Assembly (NCBI RefSeq): GCF_009806575.1
Contig: NZ_CP047095.1
Location: 2,298,001-2,362,000, forward strand
Direction of reading: 5' to 3'
Source of the DNA: Rossellomorea marisflavi
GTDB lineage: Bacteria > Bacillota > Bacilli > Bacillales > Bacillaceae_B
Length of the DNA stretch: 64,000 nt
A program made the translations under genes and the position numbers. The notes beneath the pieces were generated by a model that saw only the letters and a program-made list of their open reading frames with translations, did not search any database and had not been told where the DNA came from. Of this stretch, positions 37,912 through 45,672 are shown piece after piece. The number at the start of each line of letters is the position of its first letter. The first letter of the stretch is position 1.

Positions 37912-38612
37912 TATGCACCGGCCCCGGTTCGGGTGGTGGCCAGTAATTCTTGGAAGGGCCACCGTTCAAGGGTGAAGGCCATTTCCCAGAACTGGAGTTC
38001 ATAAATGCTGCTCACCAGGAACAGTTCTTTCATGCGGGCGCGTTGAGTACCACTTGCGAGCTCTGCCAGTTCATCGAGCCTTTGGATCTGTTCCTCAACC
38101 AGCTCCCTGAACCATTCCCCTCCGTAGGTGGCGATCCACTCCTGATAAATGGGTTCTTCCGGCGTGCTTCCTTTCAATTTCTCCCCCACCTCATAGTACA
38201 GCCAGTAACAGGGCAGCAGGGCAGCAAGGATATCAGCCAGATCACCGACCTGAGCAGATCGGTACATATGAGAAGCATAGGCATACGCCGTCGGGGACGG
38301 AACGAACTGCTCCTTCTCTTCTTCTGTGATTCCGAGTTTGTCAGAAAACCCTTCATGGAGAGAAAGCTCTGCTTCGAACGTTGCCTGTGCATGGGCAGCC
38401 AATCGGGCGGATGTTTGAAGATCCCCTGCTTTTGAAGCCCCCAAAGCCTGCATTTTTGAAAAATGGGTCAGATAATAGGAATCTTGCAAAACATAAAATT
38501 TGAAATTCTCAAGCGGCAAGGAACCATCACCGATTCCTTTTACGAAAGGATGTTGAAAACTCGCCTCCCAGCAATCGTCTGCAGCCAGCCGTAATTCTTC
38601 TGAAAACTTCAT
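37911..38612 (-). CDS. tenA: Aminopyrimidine aminohydrolase (thiaminase II)
   Basis: Salvages aminopyrimidine breakdown products of thiamine to HMP. 233 residues, all-helical. Features include FKFYVLQDSYYL near 38-49 and the C-terminal helices with SIYELQFWEMAF near 205-216, the last containing the usual catalytic glutamate. ATG at 38612 with AAAGGAGGAAAGAGG upstream; the longer open frame translates the TPP riboswitch. First gene of the operon. Confidence 0.94.
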   Translation of the reverse strand: MKFSEELRLAADDCWEASFQHPFVKGIGDGSLPLENFKFYVLQDSYYLTHFSKMQALGASKAGDLQTSARLAAHAQATFEAELSLHEGFSDKLGITEEEKEQFVPSPTAYAYASHMYRSAQVGDLADILAALLPCYWLYYEVGEKLKGSTPEEPIYQEWIATYGGEWFRELVEEQIQRLDELAELASGTQRARMKELFLVSSIYELQFWEMAFTLERWPFQELLATTRTGAGA

Positions 38613-38648
38613 TCCTCTTTCCTCCTTTTGACGATCCACTGAAACGAA

Positions 38649-38817
38649 AAAAAGCCATTTTCCACAGAGTTGGTGGAAAATGGCTTTTTGAGAATCCGAA
38701 ACGGATAGAGATATCCTCAAAACGCCACTTCCCTCCGCTGGTATCAACCAGATCAGGTTCAAAGGGTCTTGAAGTTTCACTTCAATCTCAGCCGCTATTA
38801 AGGGCCCCCCTAGTGGA
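38649..38817 (-). promoter_or_regulatory. TPP riboswitch (THI box) of the thiamine operon
   Basis: Minus strand: CACTAGGGGGGCCC, CGGCTGAGATTGAA, ACCCTTTGAACCTGATCTGGTTGATACC-type core (read in pieces) and CAGCGGAGGGAAGTGG (aptamer about 38817-38724). A perfect 17-bp terminator stem (38649-38665 with 38673-38689) ending in a T-run follows. TPP should switch the operon off. Confidence 0.97.
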
Positions 38818-38845
38818 TCGTCATATGTAAGTTGAGTTCGATGCT

Positions 38846-38873
38846 ATCGTAACATGAAGAGATGGATTGTCAA
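38846..38873 (-). promoter_or_regulatory. Promoter of the thiamine operon
   Basis: TTGACA, 16-bp spacer, TACGAT on the minus strand, about 30 bp before the TPP aptamer. Confidence 0.7.
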
Positions 38874-38978
38874 GTCCATCCAAGGAAGAAACTGCTTTTA
38901 TCCTATGAAATCGTACAAAGGTGAGGCGTTATATAAGTTCTATTATTTTTTGAATTGGCATGTGATAAGTAGGAGTCC

Positions 38979-39096
38979 GTGCTCTTCGCTGCGGCCAACC
39001 GCTTTCCACGGGGCGTGCGGTGAGCCTCCTCATTCTTGCGGGGTCTCACCCTGCCCGCTTTTCCCGTTGGAGTCGGTTGGTCTCCGCTTCGAGCAC
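38979..39096 (-). repeat. GC-rich imperfect palindrome, copy A
   Basis: Long hairpin: GTGCTC/GAGCAC at the ends, CCAACCG (38995-39001) with CGGTTGG (39074-39080), and inner GGTGAG (39019-39024) with CTCACC (39045-39050). Same family as copies B-E. Given minus orientation so that copies C-E are plus. Confidence 0.85.
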
Positions 39097-39241
39097 TCTG
39101 TAGTGAATAGTAGGACATGTTAATAAAACTAATGGCGTGAGAGAAGTTTCCAACCTTATATTCTCATAGACTTTATATATCATGGTACCTGTGCCGTATC
39201 TAACGGTTGATATTGTCTGGATAGACGGTAAGTAGGAGTGC

Positions 39242-39360
39242 GTGCTTCTTCACTGCGGCCAGTCGCTTTCCATTGGGCCTGCGGTGAGCCTCCTGATTCT
39301 TGCGGGGACTCGCCCTGTCCGCTTGTAACGTTGGAGTCGGTTGGCCTCCGTTTCGAGCAC
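39242..39360 (-). repeat. GC-rich imperfect palindrome, copy B
   Basis: Direct repeat of copy A about 264 bp away. CCAGTCG (39259-39265) pairs with CGGTTGG (39338-39344) using two G-T pairs. GTGCTT/GAGCAC ends and a GGTGAG/CTCGCC-like inner stem are kept. The same-strand text TAGTGAATA follows both copies. The 920-bp gap between tenA and desR holds the TPP switch, its promoter and these two repeats. Confidence 0.85.
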
Positions 39361-39535
39361 TCTGTAGTGAATACTGGAAGTTACCGTAGAATGAGGAAAA
39401 GGACTTTATATATACGTTTCATTTTTTATCATTGCTGTCAACCGGTGAAGTTGTCTACCCGTTCCTTCGGTTCTCCCCATGGTGAAGGGGGGGCAGGTGT
39501 TGGATCATCATTTTCATTAAGTGCAAAGAAACAAC

Positions 39536-40135
39536 TCACTTGAACCAGCCTTTCTCCTTCGATTGGGTAATGGCCTCGATCCTGTTTTTCACACCGAGTT
39601 TTTCAAGGATGGTTGAAATATAATTACGGACGGTTCCTGCCTTCAGGCTGAGTTCATCGGCGATTTCCTGCGTGTTTTTCCCGTCGGCGACGAGCCACAG
39701 CACTTCTTTCTCACGATCCGTCAGGGGATTTTCTTCACCATATACATCATCCATGAGTTCGGGTGCAAACATCCGCTTCCCATCCATGACGAGTCGTATG
39801 GATTGAGCAAGCTCTTCACTGGGGCTGTCTTTCAGAAGGTATCCCTTCACCCCTGCCTTCAGGGCGCGTTGAAAATAGCCTGACCGTGCAAAGGTGGTCA
39901 AGATGATGACCCTGCAGTCAGTGTCCTTCAGTCTTTCTGCTGCTTCCAGCCCAGTCATCTTGGGCATTTCGATATCCATCATGCATATATCGGGACGTAG
40001 CTCCCGAACGAGCGAGAGCGCTTCTTCCCCGTCTCCTGCCATCCCTACGACTTCCATATCATCTTCGAGGTTCAAGAGGGAACCAAGGGCCCCCAGCATC
40101 ATCCTCTGATCTTCTGCAATCACGATTGAAATCAA
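39536..40135 (-). CDS. desR: LuxR-type response regulator, DesR
   Basis: 199 residues. CheY-like receiver with acidic pocket ED near 8-9, phosphoacceptor Asp in CMMDIEMPKMTG near 52-56 and KGYLLKDSPSEELA near 104; NarL/LuxR HTH with NPLTDREKEVLWLVADGKNTQEIA near 137-160. The N-terminus (GALGSLLNLEDDMEVVG) and C-terminus (NRIEAIT.SKEKGWFK) agree closely with B. subtilis DesR as I recall it. DesR activates the acyl-lipid desaturase gene des in the cold. That gene is not adjacent here. Starts inside the desK stop (overlap of 4). Confidence 0.88.
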   Translation of the reverse strand: MISIVIAEDQRMMLGALGSLLNLEDDMEVVGMAGDGEEALSLVRELRPDICMMDIEMPKMTGLEAAERLKDTDCRVIILTTFARSGYFQRALKAGVKGYLLKDSPSEELAQSIRLVMDGKRMFAPELMDDVYGEENPLTDREKEVLWLVADGKNTQEIADELSLKAGTVRNYISTILEKLGVKNRIEAITQSKEKGWFK

Positions 40136-41265
40136 TTGTAACCCTCCCTGTTTGTATCTTTTATCACTTTAGGCACGATCATTGTCAGAGTGGTGCCATC
40201 TTCTCCGTCGATTCCAAGCTCTCCGTTCACGAAGTCGAGCCGCTCACGGATCCCGATCAATCCGCTCCCTTTTGATTTGCGGTAATCCTTAGGGATGCCT
40301 TTACCGTTATCAGAAAGAACGAATCTAAGGCTATCATGGCTTTCCACCACCCTGAGTGTACACTCTGTGGCGCCGCTATGCTTTACGATATTGGTAACGG
40401 CTTCCTTCAGGCACATACTGAGGATATTCTCAAGGAACAGCGAGATATTGGGGAGCGGTTCCTCGTATTCAGGGATGAACCGGATGTCGGCTGCTGACAG
40501 GAGCTGACGGATCCGGATGAACTCATCCTCGAGCCTGATGCCTCTCATCTGTGATACGAGGGTCCGGACTTCACTCAGCGCCGTCCTTGCCGTCTGCTGG
40601 ACATCCATGAGTTCGTTCTTCGCCTGTTCCGGATTTTTCTCGACCAGTTTTCTGGCCAGATCGCTTTTCAATCCGATCAGTGATAGTTTCTGACCAAGGG
40701 TGTCGTGGAGATCCCTTGCAATCCTCTGCCGCTCTTCCTGCTTCACCAATTCTGAGATCCGTTTATTGGCATCTTCGAGCTGCTCTTCCAACTGCCCTTG
40801 TTTGTTGCGATTGAAAATATTGAAAGGAAGCAGGATCACACTGATCCAAATGATCAGGATGAAAGGAATCTGAGAGAGGAAGACCTCATGCTGGAGGACG
40901 AATTTATAATTGATCGATGCCGTCGTAAGGACCAAATGCACCACATACAGTGTCAGGAACGCCGCCCGGTTCCTTATGTTCCCATTATAGTAGGCGATAT
41001 AAAAAGCAAAATAGATAAAATTGAACTGCACGGTCATGATGATGGAAATGGCGATCAGGATCCCTGTCCATAGATACACGGGCCACCTGCTCGACAGGAA
41101 GGCAAAGCGCAACGCTAGGAAAAACAGGATCGTCATGATGATCCCGGTAACGATCTCCATGGTGGAAGACGATTGAAAAATGAAGTAAAAAGGCAAGATC
41201 GACGCAATGGCCCATACATACGGCGACGTGCCTGAACCTTTAAGCTTCCCTGTGGAAACGTTCAT
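40132..41265 (-). CDS. desK: Sensor histidine kinase, DesK
   Basis: About 377 residues. Four to five membrane segments fill residues ~10-150 with no large outer loop, as in the membrane-thickness sensor DesK. A coiled linker follows, then the HisKA_3 box ERQRIARDLHDTLGQKLSLIGL near 180-201 (phospho-His in DLHDT) and an HATPase_c domain with SDNGKGIP near 325 and GSGLIGIRERL near 339. Partner is the overlapping DesR. Start at 41265 with GAGGGATCATT upstream. Confidence 0.87.
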   Translation of the reverse strand: MNVSTGKLKGSGTSPYVWAIASILPFYFIFQSSSTMEIVTGIIMTILFFLALRFAFLSSRWPVYLWTGILIAISIIMTVQFNFIYFAFYIAYYNGNIRNRAAFLTLYVVHLVLTTASINYKFVLQHEVFLSQIPFILIIWISVILLPFNIFNRNKQGQLEEQLEDANKRISELVKQEERQRIARDLHDTLGQKLSLIGLKSDLARKLVEKNPEQAKNELMDVQQTARTALSEVRTLVSQMRGIRLEDEFIRIRQLLSAADIRFIPEYEEPLPNISLFLENILSMCLKEAVTNIVKHSGATECTLRVVESHDSLRFVLSDNGKGIPKDYRKSKGSGLIGIRERLDFVNGELGIDGEDGTTLTMIVPKVIKDTNREGYN

Positions 41266-41298
41266 AATGATCCCTCTTTTCCTCAAGGCATACAGCCC

Positions 41299-41499
41299 TT
41301 AATATTTCCTTTTTTGAATGGCTTTTTGTTTTTGCATGACCTCATACGATTTATGTATGATATCGGTTAACACGTCACCCTTATACACACGTCCGATCTT
41401 GGTGTTCTCCTGATAGTATTCGACAATCTCATCCAACTTCTCCGACGTTTCGGGATCAATCCTTACATTAAGCTGCATCTTTCCTTGATTTGACAACAT
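41299..41499 (-). CDS. Small putative ribbon-helix-helix protein
   Basis: 66 residues: a short lead, then a beta-strand-like MQLNVRIDPETSEKLDEIVEYY and a second helix, VYKGDVLTDIIHKSYEVM. The pattern strand, helix, turn, helix resembles RHH (CopG/Arc-like) DNA-binding dimers. Strong RBS AAGGTGGAGATAA. It lies 33 bp upstream of desK on the same strand and may be co-transcribed. Function unknown. Confidence 0.6.
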   Translation of the reverse strand: MLSNQGKMQLNVRIDPETSEKLDEIVEYYQENTKIGRVYKGDVLTDIIHKSYEVMQKQKAIQKRKY

Positions 41500-41660
41500 T
41501 TATCTCCACCTTCTATCAAAAGTATAGCAACTGCTAGCATTTCGATATCTTAATCATAGCACATGATATCAGGGAAAATCGACCAAAAAGGACAACATTT
41601 CAAAGAAATTCGATGAGAAAATTCTTCCCACCTTTACTCCGGTCTTATCACAAAAAAAAG

Positions 41661-41698
41661 AACACCCTTTCACCGCAGCCAGTGCCGTAAAGGGTGTT
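41661..41698 (-). terminator. Terminator of the 92-residue acidic gene
   Basis: AACACCCTTT pairs with AAAGGGTGTT. On the minus strand it is followed by CTTTTTTTTG. Confidence 0.85.
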
Positions 41699-41704
41699 TT
41701 CACA

Positions 41705-41983
41705 TCAGATATTTTCGTCGCAATAAGCAACCAATGCCTGCTCTTCTTCTTCCTCAAGGGCAAAATCCAAATAGGTTTCGGATCCCCGTTCGATGATAGC
41801 GTACTGAGCGAGTTTGGAAGACGCTTCTTCCCGGACATAAATGCCTTTTATATACATTCCGGATGGTGTATACAATTCATCATCTTCCGGAACCTCGATT
41901 TCAATCATCACTTCATATCGCTGTCCCGGAAGGATCCCGGTCGGGTCTTTCAATTCTTCTGCGTTCATTTGAATGATTTCCAT
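41705..41983 (-). CDS. Small acidic protein, possibly DUF6509
   Basis: 92 residues from the ATG at 41983 (AAAGGAAG upstream). Begins MEIIQMNAEELKDPTGIL and has the core EIEVPEDDELYTPSGMYIKG near 38-57, followed by a Glu-rich tail (ALEEEEEQALVAYC). It resembles an uncharacterised Bacillaceae family that I tentatively equate with DUF6509. Soluble, no catalytic motif visible. Monocistronic with a clear terminator. Confidence 0.6.
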   Translation of the reverse strand: MEIIQMNAEELKDPTGILPGQRYEVMIEIEVPEDDELYTPSGMYIKGIYVREEASSKLAQYAIIERGSETYLDFALEEEEEQALVAYCDENI

Positions 41984-42105
41984 ATAAAACTTCCTTTCAT
42001 ACCTTTTCCTAAACACCCATTATACACGTAATCCCGTTCCTTCACACCATTCTCTTCTCATCCCCATGTTTTCTCGGTTATAATGGTGCTTTAAGGAGTG
42101 ATCTC

Positions 42106-42396
42106 ATGGAACGAAATGAAATGGAAAAGAAAATCATCGAAAACTATCAAAAAGATGAAAATATGATGATGATGGTTTTTGCCCAGTGGTGTGTGAATCA
42201 GGATCTTGATCCAGTTGCCGTTTACCTCAAAGCCTACCCGGAGCAGAGAGATAATCCTGTCCTGAAACAAATGATGGAGCTGACGGTCCCGAAGGAAGAA
42301 TCCTCAGATATTCCTTACAGTACCCTTCTGGGCGTCCTCCAGTTATTCGGCAACGAAGATTTGGCCATCGCCATTCAGGAAATGCAAAAGCGCTGA
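42106..42396 (+). CDS. Small soluble protein of unknown function
   Basis: 96 residues, predicted mostly helical, starting with a charged segment (MERNEMEKKIIENYQKDEN) and containing FAQWCVNQDLDPVAVYLKAYPEQRDN near 25-50. Not recognised. Strong RBS TAAGGAG ten bases before the ATG. Ends at a hairpin shared with the convergent CdsA-like gene. Confidence 0.65.
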   Translation: MERNEMEKKIIENYQKDENMMMMVFAQWCVNQDLDPVAVYLKAYPEQRDNPVLKQMMELTVPKEESSDIPYSTLLGVLQLFGNEDLAIAIQEMQKR

Positions 42397-42457
42397 AGGA
42401 AAAACCCTTGTGTACTTAATCCGTTATATACACCCATCTTTAACAATCATAATCTAG

Positions 42458-42488
42458 AAGCCTGGATTCTCTTCCAAGCTTCTTTTTT
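42458..42488 (+). terminator. Terminator of the 96-residue gene
   Basis: AGAAGCCTGG pairs with CCAAGCTTCT (one mismatch) and is followed by TTTTTT. Confidence 0.7.
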
Positions 42489-43404
42489 ACATAAAATCAA
42501 AATAATAGCGGATGATGTGAAAGAAAATCGGTGCTGTATAAGCCAGACTGTCCACCCGGTTCAAGTAACTTTCCTGCAAGGAAGTGAACTTCGGCCGGTC
42601 CCCGATGAGAAGATCGCGTTTCAATACCGATACCGTAAGACTGCCGATAAAGGCACCTGTCGCAATGATGACGCCTGACAAGAGACCGAATGTTTCATTC
42701 AGTGGCGTCAGATATGGATAGAGGCTAAAGGATAAGCCCGTTGTAACCAGTAAAGCCACCATATATCCTTCCCATGTGATGGCAGGATTCGCTGTAGGAA
42801 CCACCTTTAGGCGGCCGGCATAGATGGAAACCAGATGTTGAACGATGTCACTCACCTGCGTAAGGATGACAAGGTAAAGGACAAGATTGGCTCCATATTC
42901 GGGACTCGCAACTTGGAAATAGGCCAGATGGCTAAGACCGAACACCATAAGCATCAGGCCCCATTGAGTAGAGCTGACCGACCTTAAGAACCCTACGGTC
43001 CCCTTCCCCAGGATCCTCGGTAGCGGCAGAAGTAAAAAAACGTACACAGGGATAAAGACGATGAACATTCCATACCACCCAAGGTAGATCCAATAAAATT
43101 GGAGAGGTATCGATATGTATGCCCACAGGAAAATACGCCGGTCGGCCTTCCGTGTCTTCATCATGGAAAAATACTCTTTAAGAGAGAAGAAGCAAAGGAT
43201 CATTAATGAGAGCATGGATACAAGAGGGTTGAAAAGGGTTGCAACCGTAAAAACGATAAACATCCCCCACCATGTTTTGATCCGCAGGGAAACACGGGAA
43301 AAATCCTTGTCCCCCTGGAACTTCCTCACTAAAATGAATGCCAGATGACCGGCTGAAAGCGTAAGGAAAATGATGAATAACGTCCAATAAGCGCTTGTGG
43401 TCAA
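42487..43404 (-). CDS. CdsA-like membrane protein (CDP-alcohol-forming family)
   Basis: 305 residues with about eight membrane segments. The C-terminal part shows a degenerate phosphatidate cytidylyltransferase signature: S-x-L-K-R-x2-L-x-G-D near 257-268, then NRVDSLAYTAPIFFH near 285-299, where CdsA has DR-x-DS. The main CdsA gene normally sits by uppS elsewhere, so this is a paralogue whose substrate may be another lipid. It is divergent from an NlpC-like gene. The start region is A-rich with GGGGGGACA-type RBS. Confidence 0.7.
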   Translation of the reverse strand: MTTSAYWTLFIIFLTLSAGHLAFILVRKFQGDKDFSRVSLRIKTWWGMFIVFTVATLFNPLVSMLSLMILCFFSLKEYFSMMKTRKADRRIFLWAYISIPLQFYWIYLGWYGMFIVFIPVYVFLLLPLPRILGKGTVGFLRSVSSTQWGLMLMVFGLSHLAYFQVASPEYGANLVLYLVILTQVSDIVQHLVSIYAGRLKVVPTANPAITWEGYMVALLVTTGLSFSLYPYLTPLNETFGLLSGVIIATGAFIGSLTVSVLKRDLLIGDRPKFTSLQESYLNRVDSLAYTAPIFFHIIRYYFDFM

Positions 43405-43522
43405 AAATGTCCCCCCTATTGTTGAAATCCTTTAAAAGGATGGGTCATTGGTCATATTAACCCCTCAGGTTATTGTATAATGAAGAAGGTGGAACATCTA
43501 CATTTTTTTAGGAGGTGCGCGG

Positions 43523-44083
43523 ATGGAAGACCACTTTATTTATATTTTATTGACGGATACGGGCACCCTGTTCACTAAATCGATCAAGAGCTATACGAAA
43601 GCCCCCTACAATCACGCGTCCATTTCATTTGATCGGGAACTCACCGACATGTACAGCTTCGGGAGGAAGCATCCATCCAATCCACTGTCGGGTGGATTTG
43701 TGAAAGAAGATGTCCGCAGTGGTACATACAGCAAATATCCGAAGACGACCTGTGTGATATACAGGCTGAAGGTGTCGCAGAGGGATACGCAAAAAATGCT
43801 CCGGATTCTGAATGTATTCAAACGCAGCAGCAATAAGTATCTCTATAATCTATTCGGGATCGTCGGCGTGACCATGAATGAGCCGGTTGAATTCAGCAAC
43901 TCCTACTTTTGCTCCCAATTCGTCGCGGAAGTATTGAGCCGGTCGGGTGTCAAGCTCTGGGATAAGCTACCCGCCCTGGTTACCCCCGAGGATTTCAGGA
44001 GATCCCCATCGTTTGAGCTGATTTACGAAGGGACATTGTCAGATTATGAACCCGTCAAAAAGCAAAGGAACCTCCCGGAATGA
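43523..44083 (+). CDS. Permuted NlpC/P60-like (YiiX-type) protein
   Basis: 186 residues. A histidine in YNHASISFD near 29-37 and a cysteine in SYFCSQFVAEVL near 127-138 occur in the order His then Cys, which suggests the circularly permuted papain-like fold seen in YiiX/YebB and LRAT relatives. No signal peptide, so probably cytoplasmic. Such proteins may cleave amide bonds in lipids or peptides; substrate unknown. RBS AGGAGGTGCGCGG. The last codons form half of the terminator stem. Confidence 0.7.
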   Translation: MEDHFIYILLTDTGTLFTKSIKSYTKAPYNHASISFDRELTDMYSFGRKHPSNPLSGGFVKEDVRSGTYSKYPKTTCVIYRLKVSQRDTQKMLRILNVFKRSSNKYLYNLFGIVGVTMNEPVEFSNSYFCSQFVAEVLSRSGVKLWDKLPALVTPEDFRRSPSFELIYEGTLSDYEPVKKQRNLPE

Positions 44084-44104
44084 AAAAATCCGGGAGGTTC
44101 CTTT
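44064..44104. terminator. Terminator overlapping the end of the NlpC-like gene
   Basis: A perfect 16-bp stem (AAAGGAACCTCCCGGA and its complement) whose left arm lies in the last codons. T-rich ends serve both this and the convergent gene. Confidence 0.85.
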
Positions 44105-44110
44105 TGGTTA

Positions 44111-44680
44111 TTATTCGATTGTAAAGCGAAGGAAGAAAATAAATTGATAGACCATCTCATACGCTTCCAGGAGGGTAGCTTCTTCACTGAACCCCCTCAT
44201 ATCATTCAATGTCAGATTGAGATCCCACAGACCATCCTCCCCGTTGAATAAAAGTTCGTAGGAGTCCTCTCCATTCGTCAGGGTCTCAGCCAGGATCTGC
44301 TTGATTTCCGGACCAAATTTCTTTTGGAGCTTCAGTCCAAGGAGAGCGCCGTAGGTTTGGAAGACGTCATTCATCTCAAGGGAGACTCCGTCAACTCCCA
44401 CACGGTCAAAGCACTCCGCTTCCAGATAGACGAAGTGTTCCGGGTTTTCCTTCAGGTACCGGACAGGTTCGTCCAGTACCGCATGACCGTCAGCAATCAA
44501 TTCTTCCGTTTCCTTATCGCATCGCTCCACCACTGCTTGGGAAAGAGCGGTCTTAAAATCGATGATGGTGAGTCCTTCCGGGGACTTCAAGTCATTTTGA
44601 AGGAGATACTCCATTTCTTCAGGCAGGGCTTCAATGGTACCCTCAACTCTGTCTGCCCACTCAGTCATTTTCTTTTTCAT
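44111..44680 (-). CDS. Soluble acidic protein of unknown function
   Basis: 189 residues, strongly acidic and helical, not recognised. Segments include EALPEEMEYLLQNDLKSPEGL near 17-37, an EHFVYLEAECFDRVGVDGVSLEMNDVFQTYGALLGLKLQ core near 80-118 and an aromatic end YEMVYQFIFFLRF. No signal peptide or catalytic motif seen. RBS GGGAGGAA. It lies 14 bp downstream of exoA on the same strand, so the two are probably one transcript. Confidence 0.65.
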   Translation of the reverse strand: MKKKMTEWADRVEGTIEALPEEMEYLLQNDLKSPEGLTIIDFKTALSQAVVERCDKETEELIADGHAVLDEPVRYLKENPEHFVYLEAECFDRVGVDGVSLEMNDVFQTYGALLGLKLQKKFGPEIKQILAETLTNGEDSYELLFNGEDGLWDLNLTLNDMRGFSEEATLLEAYEMVYQFIFFLRFTIE

Positions 44681-44694
44681 ATGTAGTTCCTCCC

Positions 44695-45462
44695 TTATTC
44701 GGATAGTTCTTTGAATTCAGCGTATACGGGACAATGATCGCTGCCGAGCACCGCTGGTTCCATCCCGGCTGAAGCAAGTGAAGGCGCCAGGGAACGCGAA
44801 GCAATGACATAGTCGATGCGCCATCCGATATTCCGCTCCCTCACCTTGTTAATGTAAGACCACCAGGTGTACGCATCATCACGATCCGGATGAAGATATC
44901 TGAACGTGTCGATGAACCCGGCATCCAAGAGCTGCGTCATCTTCTCCCTTTCCTCATCCGTAAACCCTGAATTCCCACGGTTTGAACGGTCATTCTTCAA
45001 ATCGATGGGTTGATGGGCGACATTCAAATCCCCACATAGGACGACAGGTTTATGCTCGTCCAGCTTCTTTATATATCCCCTTACCTTATCTTCCCAACGA
45101 AGGCGGTCGACTATGCGGGATAAATCCCGCTTTGAATTCGGGGTGTACATGGTCACAAGATAGAAGGATTCGAATTCACATGTAATCAATCGTCCTTCTT
45201 CTTCAACCTCTCCTTTGGCAAATCCGTAACTCACATGGAGTGGTTCCGTTTTTGTGAAGACGGCTGTCCCAGAGTATCCTTTTCTTTGAGCGTAGTTCCA
45301 ATACTGATGATAGCCCGGCAGATCCAACTCGATTTGACCCGCCTGGAGCTTTGATTCCTGAATGCAGAAGATATCCGCATCACTATGTTTGAAGAAATCA
45401 AGAAAGCCCTTTTTGACACAGGCCCTGATTCCGTTAACATTCCAAGAAATTAGTTTGACCAT
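44695..45462 (-). CDS. exoA: Exodeoxyribonuclease III / AP endonuclease
   Basis: 255 residues of the exonuclease-endonuclease-phosphatase fold, cutting DNA 5' of abasic sites. Motifs are complete: SWNVNGIRA at 5-13, IQESKLQ near 33-39 (catalytic Glu), the GDLNVAHQPIDL region near 145-156, TWWSY near 209 and GSDHCPVYAEF near 243-253 with the catalytic Asp-His. Confidence 0.95.
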   Translation of the reverse strand: MVKLISWNVNGIRACVKKGFLDFFKHSDADIFCIQESKLQAGQIELDLPGYHQYWNYAQRKGYSGTAVFTKTEPLHVSYGFAKGEVEEEGRLITCEFESFYLVTMYTPNSKRDLSRIVDRLRWEDKVRGYIKKLDEHKPVVLCGDLNVAHQPIDLKNDRSNRGNSGFTDEEREKMTQLLDAGFIDTFRYLHPDRDDAYTWWSYINKVRERNIGWRIDYVIASRSLAPSLASAGMEPAVLGSDHCPVYAEFKELSE

Positions 45463-45634
45463 CTCTCATTTGCACCTCTGATTTCATGTTTCCGACCGTT
45501 GATCTCTGGTCGGAATCCCTGCTATTATTCTACCATATTTCAGTCACGCCAACGAAATTATACTGATATAACTTATAGTATTCCTCTTATTATTCTAATA
45601 TAACGAATTCATATTCTTATTATTCTCCCATAAA

Positions 45635-45666
45635 AATAAGGCGCGGAAACGTTCCCTCGCCTTATT
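45635..45666 (-). terminator. Terminator of the twin P-loop gene
   Basis: AATAAGGCG pairs with CGCCTTATT. The minus strand continues into TTTTTATG. Confidence 0.75.
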
Positions 45667-45672
45667 CCAACA

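Noticed and set aside
38854-39543. Two small plus-strand frames with similar peptide sequence
   Set aside because: Both translate the palindromic repeats A and B. The likeness is due to the DNA repeat, not to a protein family.
41569-41838. 89-codon minus-strand frame
   Set aside because: It crosses the terminator and overlaps the 92-residue acidic gene in another frame.
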